From Bacillota bacterium (lineage in GTDB: Bacteria > Bacillota > Clostridia > Tissierellales > Sedimentibacteraceae), in the NCBI GenBank assembly GCA_023453025.1, contig JAEXUD010000071.1, forward strand, positions 1-54,542: a stretch of DNA of 54,542 bases, given 5' to 3'. Below, piece by piece: positions 1-6,905 of the stretch. The notes beneath the pieces were generated by a model that saw nothing but the letters and a program-made list of their open reading frames with translations, was not told the origin of the DNA and searched no databases. Made by a program: the position numbers and the translations under genes. Position 1 is the first letter of the stretch. The number at the start of each line of letters is the position of its first letter.

Positions 1-23
1 TTAATTTTTATACCCAAAAATAG

Positions 24-84
24 AAAAAGCCTCGGAATTTTCCTTGATAATCAAGAAAAACATTGAGGCTATTTTTTATTTTTC
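24..84. terminator. long imperfect hairpin with flanking A and T tracts
   Basis: AGCCTC (28-33) pairs with GAGGCT (65-70). An inner CTTGA/TCAAG (43-47/51-55) and intervening T:A pairs extend the stem to about 40 nt. It is preceded by A-rich sequence and followed by ATTTTTTATTTTT, so it could terminate transcription in either direction. No gene precedes it inside the window. It probably ends a gene lying left of position 1. Confidence 0.6.
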
Positions 85-93
85 TAAAATTCT

Positions 94-126
94 AGGACTA
101 TCTCAATTTATTTTTGAGACAGCCCC
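94..126. repeat. possible insertion-sequence end
   Basis: TCTCAA (101-106) pairs with TTGAGA (114-119), and the block ends in GAGACAGCCCC (116-126). GC-rich ends of this kind resemble terminal inverted repeats of some DDE insertion sequences. A terminator just inside the end would be typical of such elements. No transposase is visible on this side, so the call is inference from the sequence pattern alone. Confidence 0.25.
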
Positions 127-274
127 TTTTAATTTTATAGAAAAGACATAACTTTAATTTATGCTGCATATTTAACCATAATAAGTAGAATCTTTATGGC
201 AACGTAAGATATAAAATTAACAAAACTTAAAATCAATTAGGAGTAGCGTACTATATAAAAATTTGAATATTTAC

Positions 275-302
275 TTGTAATCTAGAAAACGTATGCTATA
301 AT
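275..302 (+). promoter_or_regulatory. sigma-A-like promoter for the repeat lipoprotein
   Basis: TTGTAA (275-280), 16-nt spacer, TATAAT (297-302). It lies 81 nt upstream of the chosen ATG at 384, and no other gene lies between. Confidence 0.6.
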
Positions 303-383
303 AAATGTGTGAAATATTTAATTTATATAAATATACTCTGGTTTTCACCAGCCTATATAAAAATTACATATTTGGAGGGAATC

Positions 384-2573
384 ATGAAAAAATTATTATC
401 ACTGTTAATGGTTTTATTAATGGCTCTTCTGCTATTTACAGGATGCAGTCAAAAACCAGCAGAAACTTCGACACCTCCCGCTGAGCAGGAAAAGACGGCG
501 GAAGAAACACCGACGGAGCCAATTACAGAAGAACCGGCAGAGGAACCGGATGTTGTTGCTACAGCATCAATGGTTACAGATGCGGAAGGCTTCAAAAAAG
601 CAATAGCGAAAGATGGTACTTGGATTATTTGTCCACTTAATGACATTACCATTAATGAAGAATTAGTAGTTGAAGGTGAATTTTATAACAAGGACGATGC
701 AACTCAGGACTTATACAGAAAATTAGGATTATATGCTCAGGATGCTGACCATAATGTTACAGAAAGATATACAGTTATTGCACCGAAATTAACAATAAAG
801 AGTCCCAATACAAAGATTCAGGGCGGAACATTTGTCGGTGATACATATATAGAAGCAAACGGGTTTTCTATTCAGGATGCTACAGTAGACGGAAACATTT
901 ATTTTAGTGCTCAAGAATATAAGGATTCATTTGTATTAGTAACTGATGCAGGAAAAGAAGGTAAAATTACAGGAAAAGTTGAAGTAGAAGGAACAGAAGT
1001 CTCTGCAGAATCACTTGTTAAACCATCAACCGAAACGTTAAAAGAAGCAGACGCAGTATCATCAGCTACAGATGCGACTTCAGGAGCAACATCTGTTTCA
1101 ACTGAACCGGCAACCGAAACGTCAAAAGAAGCAGATGCAGTATCATCAGCTACAGATGCAGTTTCGGGAGCAACACCTGCTTCAAGTGAAGCTGCAGCGC
1201 CGGTAGCTGAAGTACCTGCAGAAACGGTTGATATAGTATCGACGGCATCAATGGTAACAGATGCAGAAGGATTCAAAGCGGCAATAACAGAAAACGGAAG
1301 ATGGATTATCTGCCCGTTGAATGACATATCAATCAATGAAGTATTGGTCGTTGAAGGGACATTTTATAACAAGGATGATACAACCTCAGATATATACCGA
1401 AAGCTAGGCTTCTATGCACAGGATGAAAATCACACAGTAACTGAAAGATATACAGTAACAGCACCAAGATTAGTAATCAAGAGCCCTAACACAAGAATCC
1501 AAGGCGGAACATTTGTCGGCGATGTATATGTGGAAGCAAACGGATTTTCACTTCAGGATGCTACAATACAAGGAAATCTGTATTTTACAAGTCAGGAATA
1601 TATGAATTCTTGCAAAATAGTATCTGACGCAGGAAAAGAAGGCGAGGTTACAGGTACAATAGAAGTTTCGGTAATTGACGTAGTATCAACAGCGTCAATG
1701 GTAACAGATGCAGAAGGATTCAAAGCGGCAATAACAGAAAACGGAAGATGGATTATCTGCCCGTTAAACGACATAACAATTGATGAAGTACTGGTAGTTG
1801 AAGGAACATTCTTCAATAAGGATGACATAACTTCTGATATATACAGGAAGCTGGGACTGTATGCACAGGATGAAAATCATACAGTAACTGAAAGATATAC
1901 AGTAACAGCACCAAAAATGATAATTAAGAGTCCTAATACAAAAATTCAGGGCGGGACATTTGTCGGTAATGTATATGTGGAAGCAAACGGCTTTTCAGTT
2001 CAGGATGCTACAGTTCAAGGAAATATTTATTTCGCAAGTCAGGAATTTATGGATTCATGCGTCATAGTGAAGGATTCAGGCAAAGAAGGCATAGTTACAG
2101 GTACTATGGAAGTTTCAGTAACTGACGTAGTATCAACAGCATCAATGGTAACAGATGCAGAAGGATTCAAGGCAGCAATAACAGAAGACGGAAGATGGAT
2201 TATCTGCCCGTTAAATGACATAGCAATCAATGAGGAATTAGTTGTAGAAGGAACATTCTACAATAAAGATGACAAAACTTCCAATATTTACAGAAAGCTA
2301 GGTTTCTATGCACAAGATGAAAACCACACAGTAACTGAAAGATATATAGTAACAGCACCTAAAATAACAATTAAAAGCCCTAACACAAGGCTTCAAGGCG
2401 GAACGTTTGTCGGTGATGTATATGTAGATGCAAATGGATTTTCACTTCAAGATGCTACAATACAAGGTAACCTGTACTTTACAAACCAGGTTTACAAAGA
2501 TACATCCACAATTTTTACTGATGAAGGTAAAGCAGGAACAGTTACAGGAACAATAACGGTTATAACAGAATAA
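384..2573 (+). CDS. lipoprotein with four 149-residue repeats and a linker carrying ApbE-like motifs
   Basis: The start at 384 is chosen because GGAGGG lies just upstream and the protein then begins with a lipoprotein signal (MKKLLSLL..., lipobox LFTGC). The product has 729 residues and should be lipid-anchored outside the membrane. After a Pro/Glu/Thr-rich spacer come four repeats beginning near residues 56, 283, 432 and 581. Repeats 2-4 are spaced exactly 149 residues (447 bp). Each has the blocks TASMVTDAEGF, WIICPLNDI (one Cys), YNKDD, ERYTV and IKSPNT, then a Gly-rich stretch (QGGTFVGD...) that reads like a short beta-helix or bactofilin-like turn series. A 78-residue insertion between repeats 1 and 2 holds a 28-residue tandem duplication with DAVSSAT, DATSGAT, DAVSSAT and DAVSGAT (D223-T264), matching the D-x-x-S-[GS]-A-T pattern used by the flavin transferase ApbE. 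I do not recognise the repeat family. Function unknown, perhaps extracellular redox or cell-surface. Confidence 0.85.
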   Translation: MKKLLSLLMVLLMALLLFTGCSQKPAETSTPPAEQEKTAEETPTEPITEEPAEEPDVVATASMVTDAEGFKKAIAKDGTWIICPLNDITINEELVVEGEFYNKDDATQDLYRKLGLYAQDADHNVTERYTVIAPKLTIKSPNTKIQGGTFVGDTYIEANGFSIQDATVDGNIYFSAQEYKDSFVLVTDAGKEGKITGKVEVEGTEVSAESLVKPSTETLKEADAVSSATDATSGATSVSTEPATETSKEADAVSSATDAVSGATPASSEAAAPVAEVPAETVDIVSTASMVTDAEGFKAAITENGRWIICPLNDISINEVLVVEGTFYNKDDTTSDIYRKLGFYAQDENHTVTERYTVTAPRLVIKSPNTRIQGGTFVGDVYVEANGFSLQDATIQGNLYFTSQEYMNSCKIVSDAGKEGEVTGTIEVSVIDVVSTASMVTDAEGFKAAITENGRWIICPLNDITIDEVLVVEGTFFNKDDITSDIYRKLGLYAQDENHTVTERYTVTAPKMIIKSPNTKIQGGTFVGNVYVEANGFSVQDATVQGNIYFASQEFMDSCVIVKDSGKEGIVTGTMEVSVTDVVSTASMVTDAEGFKAAITEDGRWIICPLNDIAINEELVVEGTFYNKDDKTSNIYRKLGFYAQDENHTVTERYIVTAPKITIKSPNTRLQGGTFVGDVYVDANGFSLQDATIQGNLYFTNQVYKDTSTIFTDEGKAGTVTGTITVITE

Positions 2574-2574
2574 A

Positions 2575-2605
2575 TAAAAAAGTTCGCAAATGCGAACTTT
2601 TTTAT
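2575..2605 (+). terminator. intrinsic terminator after the repeat lipoprotein
   Basis: GTTCGC (2582-2587) pairs with GCGAAC (2592-2597) around AAAT, with A-run before and TTTTTTATTT after. The flanking A and T runs also allow it to serve the convergent SASP gene. Confidence 0.85.
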
Positions 2606-2785
2606 TTATTCTATATTGAAGCCTGGACTTTCCGCATAACCACCTACATAACCATTTTGCCTGGATGTCATGTTGGCTCTGTATTTTTCTTGAGGCTTTG
2701 CTATATCTAATTCTCTTGCAGCTTCCATTTTAAATTGCTGCAATGCTTGTTTTGCTTCAGGTGAAACTAAATTTTCTGAATTCAT
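2606..2785 (-). CDS. alpha/beta-type small acid-soluble spore protein (SASP)
   Basis: A 59-codon gene with ATG at 2785 and a strong ribosome site GAAAGGAGAT (2791-2800). The protein starts MNSENLVSPEAKQAL, followed by QFKMEAARELDI, and ends with MTSRQNGYVGG plus a short tail. The pattern [V]-P-E-A-K-x-A-L, the K-x-E-[AV]-A site cut by germination protease GPR, and the [LM]-T-S-R-[EQ]-N-G-x-V-G-G block are the diagnostic signatures of alpha/beta SASPs, which coat spore DNA. Family members usually continue with a basic MVKKM-like end. Here that is replaced by YAESPGFNIE, so the C-terminus is atypical. This shows the host forms endospores. A putative forespore-type promoter lies upstream. Confidence 0.85.
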   Translation of the reverse strand: MNSENLVSPEAKQALQQFKMEAARELDIAKPQEKYRANMTSRQNGYVGGYAESPGFNIE

Positions 2786-2812
2786 TTTAAATCTCCTTTC
2801 ATTTACTGATAC

Positions 2813-2842
2813 TATTATGCTAAAAATAATTCTAAATAAACA
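2813..2842 (-). promoter_or_regulatory. possible forespore sigma (sigma-F/G-like) promoter for the SASP gene
   Basis: Reading the minus strand, TGTTTA (2842-2837), 17-nt spacer, then CATAATA (2819-2813). The -10 resembles the CATAnTA consensus of forespore sigma factors, and the -35 is a partial match. The location fits a SASP gene, which is normally sigma-G controlled. Confidence 0.45.
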
Positions 2843-2964
2843 GTGAACTGCGTTTTTTAATATAATTGTAATATAAATAGAATTAGTTTGTTACTTTAAT
2901 TTTATATGGTGCATATTATATAACAAGAAGGTTTAATTATTGCGATGTTAAAGGAGAGGTCCAT

Positions 2965-3465
2965 GTGAAACGCAAATATACCAATATTTATGATAAATAT
3001 AAAAATTATTTATACAGCTATAATTATCCAAAATTAAATAATATTAACAATTCTAATTCCGGTGAAGTGCCGGTTAATACGGAAAACGGGTATGTAGAAC
3101 TGTTCGTATTTACTGACAGAGGGAATGTTCCTGTAGAGGGAGCTATTGTAACAGTTTATGCAGCGGAAGGAGATGTAAATGCGGCTCCGGTAATAAGATT
3201 TTCGACCACGACCAATCCAATTATTATAGAACTTCCTGTGGCTCACCCTTTAGGTTCACTTATTAAGGGCCCTGAATATTATTTTACAACCTATAATATG
3301 ACTATTGAAAAACCTGATTTCTATACTATAAATGTTAAAAATATAAGATTATTTCCAGGAGTTACAGTCCAATTTAATTATAATCTCAACAGTACCTTAC
3401 CAGGAGTACCAGGCAGGCAGGAAACAATAGCTATCCCGCCTCACCCCAGAGATGTAATTCAATGA
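2965..3465 (+). CDS. secreted-face/Ig-like fold protein of unknown function, probable spore context
   Basis: GTG start at 2965 with AAGGAGAGG at 2951-2959. 166 residues, no signal peptide. The N-terminal 30 residues are Tyr/Asn rich (KYKNYLYSYNYPKLNN). Residues ~40-140 (GYVELFVFTDRGNVPVEGAIVTVY) look like a carboxypeptidase-regulatory-like/Ig beta sandwich, with the P-V-x-G-A-x-V-x-V signature. The C-terminus is Pro rich (IPPHPRDV). It sits between a SASP and a spore-type LysM hydrolase. A spore-surface or cortex role is inference from that context and from the absence of an export signal. I do not recognise a named family beyond the domain fold. Confidence 0.7.
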   Translation: MKRKYTNIYDKYKNYLYSYNYPKLNNINNSNSGEVPVNTENGYVELFVFTDRGNVPVEGAIVTVYAAEGDVNAAPVIRFSTTTNPIIIELPVAHPLGSLIKGPEYYFTTYNMTIEKPDFYTINVKNIRLFPGVTVQFNYNLNSTLPGVPGRQETIAIPPHPRDVIQ

Positions 3466-3470
3466 CAAAA

Positions 3471-3512
3471 TAAAAAAATGTTCACTTCATAAGGCTAGAG
3501 GTGAACATTTTT
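3471..3512. terminator. bidirectional terminator between convergent genes
   Basis: AATGTTCAC (3477-3485) pairs with GTGAACATT (3501-3509), with an A-run on the left and T-run on the right. It can serve both the 2965-3465 gene and the minus-strand LysM hydrolase. Confidence 0.85.
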
Positions 3513-3516
3513 ATGA

Positions 3517-4329
3517 TTATTTAAACGCGAAAATCATTCTCCCGTATTGTATAGAAACAGTCTTTGATAAAATCCACTGATTAGTTGTAGAATCATCGTA
3601 ATACCATATAGCACCATTTGTTGTATCAACACCATCTAATGCCTCTTTTGCGGCTTTTATGCATTCTTCATTTGCTGCTCTGTTAATCCATCCGTTTTGA
3701 ACAGGTGAGAATTGATAGTAGCCATCTATTTTTTGATTTATTACACCGCTTATGGTTGGAGCGAATAAACCGCTTTCAATTCTGTTCATTACAACAGAAC
3801 CAACTGCAACCTTGGCTTCATATGGCTGGCTTTCTGTTTCAGCCATAATTAATCTTGCAAGTAAATCCAATTCCTCTGCTGTGTATGCAGGAGAGGTATT
3901 TTCCACAACCGGTGTTTCTTCATTAGGTGCTTCAACTATTGGTTCTTCGGCTTCTACTGTAGACGGCAAAGGTATATCCAATACTTGTCCGACATATATG
4001 TAATTTGTAAAAATATTGTTGGCTTGTCTTAAATTCCATAATGATATATTGTATTTTTGTGAGATTTTAAATAATGTATCCCCATTTACCACTGTATATT
4101 TCTCACAGGGTACATATATTACCTGGCCAATATTTATATTGTAGTTTGTAAAGTTGTTAGCCGCCATTATATTTGCTACAGATGTGTTAAATGCTTTGCT
4201 TATTGTGTATAAAGAATCTCCGCTTACAGCTGTATATTCTGCAGCATGTGCATCTGCGGATGATGACAAAGACAGTCCAACCGTTAGAGCTGTAGTTAAT
4301 AGAATTGATCTGATACTTTTCTTATTCAT
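3517..4329 (-). CDS. exported LysM - SleB/CwlJ-type cell wall hydrolase
   Basis: The start at 4329 has AAAGGAGGAAAA just upstream and gives a 270-residue exported protein: signal peptide to about residue 30 (ADAHA|AE), LysM 1 (~31-74, EYTAVSGDSLYTI), LysM 2 (~77-120, KYTVVNGDTLFKI), an acidic linker (~123-149), and a Hydrolase_2 domain (~150-270). The latter carries LLARLIMAETES with the likely catalytic Glu164, and the VGSVVMNRI and QFSPVQNG blocks. Family members are muramidase-like/lytic-transglycosylase-type enzymes of spore cortex or cell wall turnover, anchored to peptidoglycan by LysM. Expression is probably controlled by the structured leader at 4341-4418, which ends right against the ribosome site. 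Confidence 0.88.
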   Translation of the reverse strand: MNKKSIRSILLTTALTVGLSLSSSADAHAAEYTAVSGDSLYTISKAFNTSVANIMAANNFTNYNINIGQVIYVPCEKYTVVNGDTLFKISQKYNISLWNLRQANNIFTNYIYVGQVLDIPLPSTVEAEEPIVEAPNEETPVVENTSPAYTAEELDLLARLIMAETESQPYEAKVAVGSVVMNRIESGLFAPTISGVINQKIDGYYQFSPVQNGWINRAANEECIKAAKEALDGVDTTNGAIWYYDDSTTNQWILSKTVSIQYGRMIFAFK

Positions 4330-4340
4330 TTTTCCTCCTT

Positions 4341-4418
4341 TTGCCTTCCATTTTAGTTGACGGATCAGGGTTGAGGCACGCTGTCCTAAAGGTGTCACCT
4401 TTTTAAAAGATTCGGCAC
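4341..4418 (-). ncRNA. structured leader, c-di-AMP (ydaO-yuaA)-like but compact
   Basis: On the minus strand the leader opens GTGCCGAATC (4418-4409). It contains the hairpin AAAGGT-GAC-ACCTTT, then CCGTCAACTAA (4363-4353) and GGAAGGCA, whose GGCA pairs with TGCC near the 5' end. The opening GCCGAAUC and the closing CCGUCA[GA]CUAA...GGAGGC resemble the two boundary blocks of ydaO riboswitches. Those often precede LysM/cell-wall hydrolase genes. The usual central GGGGUGAAUC region is absent and the whole is only ~78 nt. The predicted transcription start falls at its first base, so it is not a 5' truncation. The 3' closing strand touches the AAAAGGAGG ribosome site. It may be a variant aptamer or a separate class. 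Confidence 0.42.
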
Positions 4419-4422
4419 TTAA

Positions 4423-4451
4423 ATTGTAATAATAATTTAACATGGAATCAA
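4423..4451 (-). promoter_or_regulatory. sigma-A promoter of the LysM-SleB gene
   Basis: Minus strand TTGATT (4451-4446), 17-nt spacer, TACAAT (4428-4423). The start site predicted 6-7 nt downstream coincides with the first bases of the structured leader. Confidence 0.7.
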
Positions 4452-4610
4452 TGGAAAGTAATTGAAGGTGTGGTTACATAACACAACTGATGAAATATAT
4501 TCATAAAATATGATATAAATTAATTTACATATATGTTCAAATTTAAGCATTTTCTTCAATTAAGACGGTGCTTGTTTACCAAGTATTAACTTTTTATTAA
4601 GGAATATGTT

Positions 4611-5282
4611 TTATTGTTGTATTGGTTCTTCCCACCATCCAAATGCTATTCTGCCGGAAGCCAGCATTGTCGGAGTTTCTGGATTTCCAAGAAATACAAG
4701 AAAAGAACCTCCGGGCGGAAATATAAATTTGCCATTTTCTTCTGATGCTATTGTAACTCCTGCCGGTCCGCTTCTGCCGAATGTCCTGACTCCTCCAGTT
4801 GGAAAGCCTTTAGTTGCAATTGCGTATTCTAATTTTACTTTTGGCTGAGGAAGAGGATTTATGGCTGTATTTGATGGTGAAACATCAAAGGATTCCTGGA
4901 TTAAACCAGGAGGTGTAGAATTAAAATATATCTGCACTCTAACCGGGGATGATGTAACATCACTGACAGTCCACACGTTAACAAATAAATTTACTCCTGA
5001 ATCAGGTGGATTGTATAATCTTGCCCATGCATTAGTTGCATTGCCAAATTCTATGTTTTCCGCAACCCCGACAAAATATTTTCCTTCCAGCGACTTGGCC
5101 AGTTCTACCGTTACGTCAACACTGTAGTAAAGCGGAGGGCTGTTAATTACAGAAGGCTGGGTCTGATTCATAGTTACTAAGTTTTTATAAGAGCTTCTTA
5201 CAGGATTGTTTGAATAATTGTTATTATAGAAAGAGGCAGTCTTCCACGGTTGCCGGTTATATAAAAAAAGCATATTATCCAT
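4611..5282 (-). CDS. conserved hypothetical protein, probable DUF6143 family
   Basis: ATG at 5282 is preferred over an upstream in-frame ATG because AAAGGTGG lies just before it. 223 residues, no signal peptide or membrane segment. The N-terminal ~45 residues are Asn/Tyr rich. The body has FVGVAENIEFGNATNAWARLYNP, WTVSDVTSSPVRVQIYFN, SPSNTAINPLPQPKVKLEYA, FPPGGSFLVFLGNPETP and GRIAFGWWEE, a conserved all-beta pattern that I recall as DUF6143 of Firmicutes. No enzymatic motif is visible. It shares an Asn/Tyr-rich N-terminus with the 2965-3465 protein, and both lie in a spore-related cluster, so a spore-surface role is possible but unproven. Confidence 0.7.
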   Translation of the reverse strand: MDNMLFLYNRQPWKTASFYNNNYSNNPVRSSYKNLVTMNQTQPSVINSPPLYYSVDVTVELAKSLEGKYFVGVAENIEFGNATNAWARLYNPPDSGVNLFVNVWTVSDVTSSPVRVQIYFNSTPPGLIQESFDVSPSNTAINPLPQPKVKLEYAIATKGFPTGGVRTFGRSGPAGVTIASEENGKFIFPPGGSFLVFLGNPETPTMLASGRIAFGWWEEPIQQ

Positions 5283-5362
5283 ATATTTTCCACCTTTCAT
5301 ATGTGCTTATATAGTATATGTCTAGGTGCAGCAATTGTTGAATAATATGATTAATGATATTT

Positions 5363-6733
5363 TTATATATTATTTAATAATTTATTTACTGTTTTTCTTC
5401 CTTCTAAAGCTGTTTTTTCTTCATCAATTAACTGTAAAATCCCATTTTTTACAACTGTTTTTCCACCAACAATTGTAAGTGCGACAGGTTTTTTTATGCC
5501 TACTGTTCCTAACATTGATTTTGGATCTTTATCTGCTCCTACAAGCTCGGGAGAGTCAGAATCAATGAAAAATAAGTCAGCCATTTTCCCGGGTGACAGT
5601 TGACCTATATCTGTTCTTCCCAGGATTTTTGCACTGCCGTTAGTTGCTATTTTCAACACATCATAACCACTTGGAGCAGAGCTGCTTGAATTTAAACGGT
5701 GAAGAAGGTATGATACCCTGATTTCTTCAAGTAAATTTGAGGCATCATTACTTGCACTTCCGTCAACTGCCATGCCGACAGGAACCCCAAGGTCAAGCAT
5801 TTCAGGAATGCGGGCGATTCCTGATGATAATTTCATATTTGAAACAGGGCAGTGAGCAACTCCTGTATTTGTATATGCCAGCAGCTTTAATTCTTCTTCA
5901 TTGAAATGAATTCCATGAGCAAACCAGACATCATTTCCAATCCATCCTAATTGTGCCATGTATTCCAAAGGTCTGACACCATATCGATTTAAAGTATATT
6001 TTTCCTCATCCAATGTTTCGGCCAAATGAGTATGCAGCCTGACACCTAAGCTTCTTGCCAACACTGCAGATTCACGTAATAATTCAGGTGATACACTGAA
6101 TGGGGAGCAAGGAGCCAGAACAATCTGTCTCATAGAACCCAATTTCTTGTCGTGATATTTTTCAAACAGGCGTTGACTGTCCCTAAGTATAGAATTAATA
6201 TCCTGTACAACTGTGTCAGGTGGAAGACCTCCATCCTTTTTGCTTAAATCCATGCTTCCGCGAGAAGCATGCATTCTGATACCAAGATTAGATGCTGCTT
6301 CAAACTGCATATCAATAATATTGTCGCATGATTTGTCAGGGAAAATATAATGATGGTCAAAGCAGGTTGTGCAGCCATACTTCATTAACTCTCCCATACC
6401 TAGCAATGAGCTGTATTTGATAACATCTACATTTATATTTTTCCATATTTCATACAATGTTTTGAGCCAGTCAAATAGTTCCATGTTCTGAACCAGAGGC
6501 AGGTTTCTTGTAAAGTATTGATATAAATGATGATGGGTATTTACTAAGCCCGGATATGCAATCATTCCTCTGCCGTCTATGGTTTCCTCTGCATTTATGT
6601 ATTTACCAGTATAATTCTCACCAATATCTTTTATAATACCGTCTGTTATATAAATATATCCGTTTTTGAATAAACTATCTTTATCATCGCAGGTAACTAT
6701 ATACTTGATATTTTTAATTAATAATGTTCTCAT
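5363..6733 (-). CDS. amidohydrolase, 8-oxoguanine deaminase / TRZ-ATZ-like
   Basis: 456 residues, cytoplasmic. The metal-dependent amidohydrolase fold is shown by VNTHHHLYQ (H-x-H, ~residues 66-70), APCSPFSVSPE, LHTHLAETLDEE (metal His plus substrate Glu), WFAHGIHF (metal His), and AHCPVSNMKLSSG...PVGMAVDGSASND (metal/catalytic Asp). The set matches the 8-oxoguanine deaminase, guanine deaminase and S-adenosylhomocysteine deaminase branch. THHHLYQ and SNMKLSSGIARIPE favour 8-oxoguanine deaminase or hydroxyatrazine-type enzymes. It likely hydrolyses an exocyclic amine on a purine or triazine ring. A nucleobase permease lies 6.3 kb away but is not co-transcribed. Confidence 0.82.
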   Translation of the reverse strand: MRTLLIKNIKYIVTCDDKDSLFKNGYIYITDGIIKDIGENYTGKYINAEETIDGRGMIAYPGLVNTHHHLYQYFTRNLPLVQNMELFDWLKTLYEIWKNINVDVIKYSSLLGMGELMKYGCTTCFDHHYIFPDKSCDNIIDMQFEAASNLGIRMHASRGSMDLSKKDGGLPPDTVVQDINSILRDSQRLFEKYHDKKLGSMRQIVLAPCSPFSVSPELLRESAVLARSLGVRLHTHLAETLDEEKYTLNRYGVRPLEYMAQLGWIGNDVWFAHGIHFNEEELKLLAYTNTGVAHCPVSNMKLSSGIARIPEMLDLGVPVGMAVDGSASNDASNLLEEIRVSYLLHRLNSSSSAPSGYDVLKIATNGSAKILGRTDIGQLSPGKMADLFFIDSDSPELVGADKDPKSMLGTVGIKKPVALTIVGGKTVVKNGILQLIDEEKTALEGRKTVNKLLNNI

Positions 6734-6773
6734 TACTTCCTCACAATTTAATATATTTGTTAGTACTTACTAT

Positions 6774-6782
6774 ATTATAGCA
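6774..6782 (-). promoter_or_regulatory. extended -10 promoter for the amidohydrolase
   Basis: Minus strand TGC directly before TATAAT (6779-6774) forms an extended -10 element about 40 nt upstream of the start codon. No convincing -35 is seen. Confidence 0.45.
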
Positions 6783-6817
6783 TATTTATCCTATACTGGA
6801 TTATTTTTTGTTACATA

Positions 6818-6846
6818 TTGAAAATATTTCTTATTAGTAATATAAT
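6818..6846 (+). promoter_or_regulatory. sigma-A promoter of the histidine kinase
   Basis: TTGAAA (6818-6823), 17-nt spacer, TATAAT (6841-6846), about 60 nt upstream of the ATG at 6906. It is divergent to the amidohydrolase promoter. Confidence 0.7.
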
Positions 6847-6905
6847 TTAATCCGAGTGAAGATTTCATAAATTAAATTACATAATAATATCTCAAGGGGG
6901 TTAAC

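Noticed and set aside
911..1336. Minus-strand reading frame of 141 codons inside the repeat lipoprotein
   Set aside because: It is antisense to the repeats, recurs in each repeat as a mirror of coding bias, and has no ribosome site or recognisable family.
549..2573. CRISPR-like array
   Set aside because: The repeated DNA has a 447-bp period and is coding; there are no short repeats with unique spacers anywhere in the window.
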